From JBAYHA01 sp041666425 (GTDB lineage Bacteria; Patescibacteriota; Patescibacteriia; UBA11705; JABHMO01), in contig JBAYHA010000023.1 in the NCBI GenBank assembly GCA_041666425.1, positions 1 to 16,236 on the forward strand: a DNA stretch of 16,236 nt, written 5' to 3'. Both the position numbers and the translations under genes were made by a program. Below, in pieces: positions 13,133 to 16,236 of this stretch (positions are counted from its first letter, which is position 1; the number at the start of each line of letters is the position of its first letter). A model generated the notes under the pieces. It made no database searches. It was not told the origin of the DNA and saw only the letters and a program-made list of their open reading frames with translations.

Positions 13133-14545
13133 ATGAGTCATGTTTATGTTCTCGATACTAATATTTTGATTCACAACCCAAACGTAATTGATGAATTAAT
13201 GGACAATGAAATAGTCATTCCTTTTTCAGTTATTGAAGAATTGGATGATTTGAAAAATAATTTTCGTACCGGATTTGCCGCTCGAAAAGCATGCAATAAT
13301 ATTGAAAAATATCGTCAAAAGGCTCAGAGCAATGGAAAATTTTTAAGTTCTGGAATTGAAACTGATTTTGGTGGAATTCTTATTATTGATTCAAACGGTG
13401 AGGATCTTTCCAAAGTTGAATGCAAGGGAATTTTGGAACAAAATAAAGTAGATAATAGAATTATTGCCGTTGCGTTGCATCACCAAAAGCATGAAAAAAT
13501 GCGTGGTGCTGAAGGTCGACGAGTTATTGTTTTGTCAAAGGATACCAATGTTCGTATAAAAGCTTCAGGCAATGATCTTGAAGCTCAAGATTGGGAAAAA
13601 GACAAATTGGTAAAAAGGGCCACGGATATTTATACGGGGATTGCTAATTTGCAATTACTAGAAAATGCACCGCATTTTCCAGCTAATTTTTTTGAATCTC
13701 GTTCTTCTGTAACAGTTGAAGCAAAAGATTATCTCCACGTTGATGATATGGCCAATTTATTGCCAAATCAATGTTTAATTTTGAAAAGAAATGGGGATGA
13801 TAAAATTGTTCGAGCTATTTACAAAAAAAATTCGGGAAAATTAATTTATGCCGGTAAGCCTTTCCAAAAAGGTGCGGATTATCGTAAAAATATCAACCCA
13901 ATTAATGATGAACAACTTTTTGCTTTTGCTCTTTGTTGTCAACAAGATATTACAATGGTTTCCTTGATGGGGCAGGCAGGAACGGGAAAAACATTGATGG
14001 CTTTGTTGGCTGGAGAAAGATTGGTAAATGAAAAGGTTTACCCAAAAGGAATTTTGGTTTTGCGGTCAATTTCGACAATTAATGAAAAGGAATTGGGTTT
14101 TTACAAAGGAACACTGGATGAAAAATTTGCTCCTTATGCTTTGCCGGTTGTGGAAGCTTATGAAAAAGTTATTGGAACTGCCGTTACCAGTAACACCGTA
14201 GTTGATTATGACAAGCAAACCGTGGGGACAACGCATTTTAAAATTCAACCTATTTTGCATCAAAGAGGTCAAACTTTTGATGACACTTTTGTCATTATTG
14301 ATGAAGCGCAAAATTTGACTCCAGACGAAATGGTAACTCTTCTGACTCGAACTGGGGTTAATACAAAGGTTGTTTTGACCGGGGATATTTATCAAATTGA
14401 TGATAAATTTTTGGACATGTTAAGCAATGGCTTAACTTATGCTGCGGAACTATTAAAGAAAGAAGAAGATTCGGCGCATATTACTCTCATTAATCCTGAA
14501 CGAAGTGAGTTTGTGAAACGATTGTTGGAAATTTTGAACGGTTAA
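13133..14545 (+). CDS. PIN-PhoH fusion ATPase (PhoH2/YlaK type)
   Basis: This 470-residue protein joins an N-terminal PIN nuclease domain (VYVLDTNILIHNP with the first acidic residue at Asp8, further acids in EELDDLKN and a late SKDTNVRIKA block, about 1-150) to a C-terminal PhoH P-loop ATPase domain. Walker A is GQAGTGKT (about 280-287), Walker B FVIIDEAQNLTPDEM (about 386-400), and LTGDIYQID follows. This is the PhoH2/YlaK architecture, described in mycobacteria as a sequence-specific RNA helicase and ribonuclease, so a cytosolic RNA-processing role is likely. The PhoH block usually read as LGFLPG is LGFYKG here, a modest departure. It has its own promoter, SD and terminator; nothing in the sequence shows phosphate control. 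Confidence 0.93.
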   Translation: MSHVYVLDTNILIHNPNVIDELMDNEIVIPFSVIEELDDLKNNFRTGFAARKACNNIEKYRQKAQSNGKFLSSGIETDFGGILIIDSNGEDLSKVECKGILEQNKVDNRIIAVALHHQKHEKMRGAEGRRVIVLSKDTNVRIKASGNDLEAQDWEKDKLVKRATDIYTGIANLQLLENAPHFPANFFESRSSVTVEAKDYLHVDDMANLLPNQCLILKRNGDDKIVRAIYKKNSGKLIYAGKPFQKGADYRKNINPINDEQLFAFALCCQQDITMVSLMGQAGTGKTLMALLAGERLVNEKVYPKGILVLRSISTINEKELGFYKGTLDEKFAPYALPVVEAYEKVIGTAVTSNTVVDYDKQTVGTTHFKIQPILHQRGQTFDDTFVIIDEAQNLTPDEMVTLLTRTGVNTKVVLTGDIYQIDDKFLDMLSNGLTYAAELLKKEEDSAHITLINPERSEFVKRLLEILNG

Positions 14546-14554
14546 GCGAATTAT

Positions 14555-14580
14555 CCGGACGCCATGCGTCCGGTTTTTTT
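14555..14580 (+). terminator. Rho-independent terminator after phoH
   Basis: CCGGACGC (14555-14562) and GCGTCCGG (14566-14573) form a perfect 8-bp stem with loop cat, followed by seven T. Confidence 0.93.
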
Positions 14581-14605
14581 ATAATAAATTATGAAAAATT
14601 TCGAT

Positions 14606-14634
14606 TTGACATTTTGTAAATTTTTCGTTAAAAT
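14606..14634 (+). promoter_or_regulatory. Sigma70-like promoter for tRNA-His (and hisS)
   Basis: TTGACA (14606-14611), a 17-nt spacer and TAAAAT (14629-14634). The tRNA begins at 14649, about 7 nt after the predicted start, so the 5' leader to be removed by RNase P is very short. Confidence 0.8.
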
Positions 14635-14648
14635 TTTATTGTTATTAT

Positions 14649-14725
14649 GGTGGATGTAGCTCAGTCGGTAGAGCACAGGTTTGTGGTACCTGGGGTCGCG
14701 GGTTCAAGTCCCGTCTTCCACCCCA
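14649..14725 (+). tRNA. tRNA-His (anticodon GTG), CCA encoded
   Basis: The cloverleaf can be drawn fully: G-1 at 14649 opposite C73, acceptor GTGGATG with CTTCCAC, D-stem GCTC/GAGC, anticodon stem CAGGT/ACCTG around TTGTGGT (anticodon GTG), T-stem GCGGG/CCCGT around TTCAAGT, and a genomically encoded CCA at 14723-14725. The extra G-1:C73 pair is the main HisRS identity element. One T-T mismatch (positions 6 and 67) lies in the acceptor stem. hisS begins 13 nt after the CCA with no terminator between, so the tRNA is probably cut from a tRNA-hisS transcript. Confidence 0.97.
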
Positions 14726-14738
14726 TTAAAAAAAAATT

Positions 14739-16031
14739 ATGAAAACAGAATTGCTTCAGACCGCACGCGGAGTTCGCGATTTTGGTCCGGAAGAAAAAAT
14801 TGCCAAAGATTATTTGATCGGAGTTTTGCGACAAACTTTCGAAGCTTTTGGTTTTAATCCAATAGAAACTCCAATTTTAGAAAGATATGAACTTTTTGCT
14901 AGCAAATTTGGTTTGGGTAATGATTCAGAAGCTATGCGTGAAACCTTTCGGTTAAAAGATCAAGGTGATCGCGATTTGGTTCTTCGTACTGAATTTACCA
15001 TGTCTTTTGCTAGATTTATCGGTTCCAATCCTCAATTACGAAAACCATTCAAAAGATATCAGATGGGTAGTGTTTTCCGTGACGGACCAATAAAAGCCGG
15101 ACGATATCGTGAATTTTGGCAATGTGATGTTGATGCGGTTGGAATTGGCGAAACCATGATTGACGGCGAAATTTTGCAATTGGTTAATGCGGTTTTCCAA
15201 AAATTTGCTTTGCCGGTTGTAATAAAAATTAATAATCGCAAATTTTTGAACAAACTTTTGAGTTTTTGCGGTTTTGATGAAACAAAACAAACATCAGTGA
15301 TAATTTCCATCGACAAATTGGACAAAATTGGTAACGATGGTGTCAAAAAAGAATTATTAGAAAAGGGTTTTGATGAAGATTGTATTGATAAAATTTTGCA
15401 GATGCTTTCTGCTCGTGGAACGAATGAAGAATTGATAAATAAATTTAGAAATATTTTGGGAGAAAATGACGGGTTGTCAGAAATAGAATCAGCGTTAAAT
15501 TTTTCTTTGGACCAAGCAAATATCGTTTTTGAGCCATCGTTGGCTCGAGGTTTGGCATATTATACGGGAAATGTTTTTGAAGTTTTTTTGCAAGACAGTT
15601 CCAAAATTTCTTCTTCCGTGGCCGGTGGTGGTCGTTATGACCGCATGATTGGTGGGTTGATTGGGTCGCAAGAAGAAATTCCGGCGATTGGAATCAGTTT
15701 TGGGTTGGAGACGATTTATGATGCGCTTGTTCTTCAGAACAAATTAAAACTAAAAAAATCTGTGGTTGAGTATTTGGTTGTGCCGATGCAAGAAAGTTTG
15801 ACCAAAAAAGCCATGCAAGTAGCCGAAGATATTAGAAAATTGGGTTACAATGTTGATACCAATTATTTTTTCAAAATTAAGAAATCATTGGAATATGCCA
15901 ATAGTTATAATATTGAAAAAGTGGTGATTCTCGGCGAGGAAGAAAGCAATAACGAGGAAATTACTGTCAAAAATATGGTGGATGGTCAACAAAAAACCGG
16001 TAAATTAGCAAAACTTATCGACCAAAAATAA
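14739..16031 (+). CDS. hisS: Histidyl-tRNA synthetase
   Basis: This 430-residue class II synthetase charges tRNA-His. It begins with the HisRS N-terminal pattern TARGVRDFGPEE and PIETPILERYELF (motif 1 region). Motif 2 is VFRDGPIKAGRYREFWQ; the HisRS-specific histidine loop is LARGLAYYTGNVFEVF, and motif 3 is GGGRYDRMIGGL with AIGISFGLE. A C-terminal anticodon-binding domain (about 345-430, starting EYLVVPMQESL) is present. In the histidine loop the usual Asp of RGLDYY is Ala, with the catalytic Arg kept. Length is normal. There is no SD; the gene is read behind tRNA-His from the promoter at 14606 and closed by its own terminator. Confidence 0.97.
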   Translation: MKTELLQTARGVRDFGPEEKIAKDYLIGVLRQTFEAFGFNPIETPILERYELFASKFGLGNDSEAMRETFRLKDQGDRDLVLRTEFTMSFARFIGSNPQLRKPFKRYQMGSVFRDGPIKAGRYREFWQCDVDAVGIGETMIDGEILQLVNAVFQKFALPVVIKINNRKFLNKLLSFCGFDETKQTSVIISIDKLDKIGNDGVKKELLEKGFDEDCIDKILQMLSARGTNEELINKFRNILGENDGLSEIESALNFSLDQANIVFEPSLARGLAYYTGNVFEVFLQDSSKISSSVAGGGRYDRMIGGLIGSQEEIPAIGISFGLETIYDALVLQNKLKLKKSVVEYLVVPMQESLTKKAMQVAEDIRKLGYNVDTNYFFKIKKSLEYANSYNIEKVVILGEEESNNEEITVKNMVDGQQKTGKLAKLIDQK

Positions 16032-16053
16032 GAGCCAAATTTGGCTCTTTTTT
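16031..16053 (+). terminator. Rho-independent terminator overlapping the hisS stop
   Basis: AGAGCCAAA and TTTGGCTCT form a perfect palindrome (16031-16048; effective stem AGAGCCA/TGGCTCT), followed by T to 16053. The last base of the hisS TAA is the first base of the stem. Confidence 0.88.
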
Positions 16054-16064
16054 GATGATTCTTA

Positions 16065-16092
16065 TTGACATTTGATTAAATAGGATTAAAAT
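16065..16092 (+). promoter_or_regulatory. Sigma70-like promoter for the final gene
   Basis: TTGACA (16065-16070), a 16-nt spacer and TAAAAT (16087-16092). The predicted start near 16099 is at the base of a small hairpin TCCCA/TGGGA (16101-16113). Confidence 0.7.
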
Positions 16093-16150
16093 ATTCGTAA
16101 TCCCATTTTGGGAAAAGTTCTTTAACAATAACAGCTTTGGAGAGTAAAAA

Positions 16151-16236
16151 ATGGAGACCAACGAGAAAAAAGTGGTCACTCTCGATGGTCAACATTTGAC
16201 TATCGATGACGTGGTTTTGGTAGCGCGAGGCAAAGA
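16151..16236 (+). CDS. Probable histidine/aromatic amino acid ammonia-lyase (3' end outside window)
   Basis: Only 28 full codons are visible, starting at ATG 16151, with the SD-like GGAGAG (16139-16144) 6 nt upstream. The segment VVTLDGQHLTIDDVVLVARG matches the N-terminal pattern of the HAL/PAL/TAL lyase and aminomutase superfamily (B. subtilis HutH begins MVTLDGSSLTTADV). These enzymes use an MIO cofactor made from Ala-Ser-Gly, which lies beyond the window, so neither activity nor substrate (His, Phe or Tyr) can be confirmed. The gene is separated from hisS by a terminator and has its own promoter. Confidence 0.6.
   Translation, partial: METNEKKVVTLDGQHLTIDDVVLVARGK

Noticed and set aside
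12589..14545. 112-aa gene plus PhoH2 as a toxin-antitoxin pair
   Set aside because: A terminator and a separate promoter lie between them and there is no overlap as in the mycobacterial phoAT-phoH2 operon; no antitoxin motif is visible.
1..16236. Alternative genetic code (TGA as glycine)
   Set aside because: Conserved genes are full length with no internal TGA and the DUF5698-like gene ends in TGA, so the standard bacterial code fits. It would also not explain the internal TAA at 1421.

Overview
This is a low-GC, densely packed bacterial segment that looks like a Candidate Phyla Radiation (Patescibacteria) genome, perhaps from the Falkowbacteria/Kuenenbacteria/Magasanikbacteria neighbourhood. 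The phylum is an inference from base composition, short spacers, the gene set and large membrane proteins I cannot place; no marker in the window fixes it. Every gene lies on the + strand. Stops are mostly TAA, with two TAG and one TGA. Full-length ORFs are recovered with TGA read as stop, so the TGA=Gly code of Absconditabacteria/Gracilibacteria does not apply.

Layout. 1-1203: 3' part of an HI0933/BaiN-type flavoprotein. 1204-2328: a COG1313-type radical SAM gene with an in-frame TAA at codon 17, flanked by two repeat tracts. 2329-5261: an EpmA-like lysyl-tRNA synthetase paralog, its expected target EF-P, then the RarA/MgsA AAA ATPase. 5313-6001: an orphan 182-aa protein with its own promoter, ribosome-binding site and terminator. 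6004-7603: the lemA-htpX pair, separated by a compound palindrome. 7662-9443: two RNA methyltransferases (SpoU/TrmH type and RlmN). 9540-12501: a small DUF5698-like membrane protein, a CcdA/DsbD-type membrane protein and a 533-aa multi-pass membrane protein of unknown function. 12525-14580: an orphan 112-aa protein and a PIN-PhoH ATPase. 14606-16053: tRNA-His followed 13 nt later by hisS. 16065-end: the start of a probable histidine/aromatic amino acid ammonia-lyase.

Functional themes. Much of the window serves translation: EF-P and its probable modifying enzyme, 23S/tRNA methylation, tRNA-His with HisRS, and PhoH-type RNA metabolism. LemA/HtpX and CcdA concern envelope quality control and thiol redox. 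The last three genes share a histidine theme if the partial lyase is histidine-specific.

Expression signals fall into two styles. Most genes have no Shine-Dalgarno (SD) sequence. Three of these (radical SAM, epmA, rarA) have a near-identical box 6-7 nt before the ATG that could be a -10 element of a leaderless transcript. Four genes (182-aa orphan, 112-aa orphan, PhoH, lyase) instead have a clear SD and a recognisable sigma70-like promoter. No CRISPR array, transposase, integrase or phage gene is visible, and no stretch over 300 bases lacks a gene.
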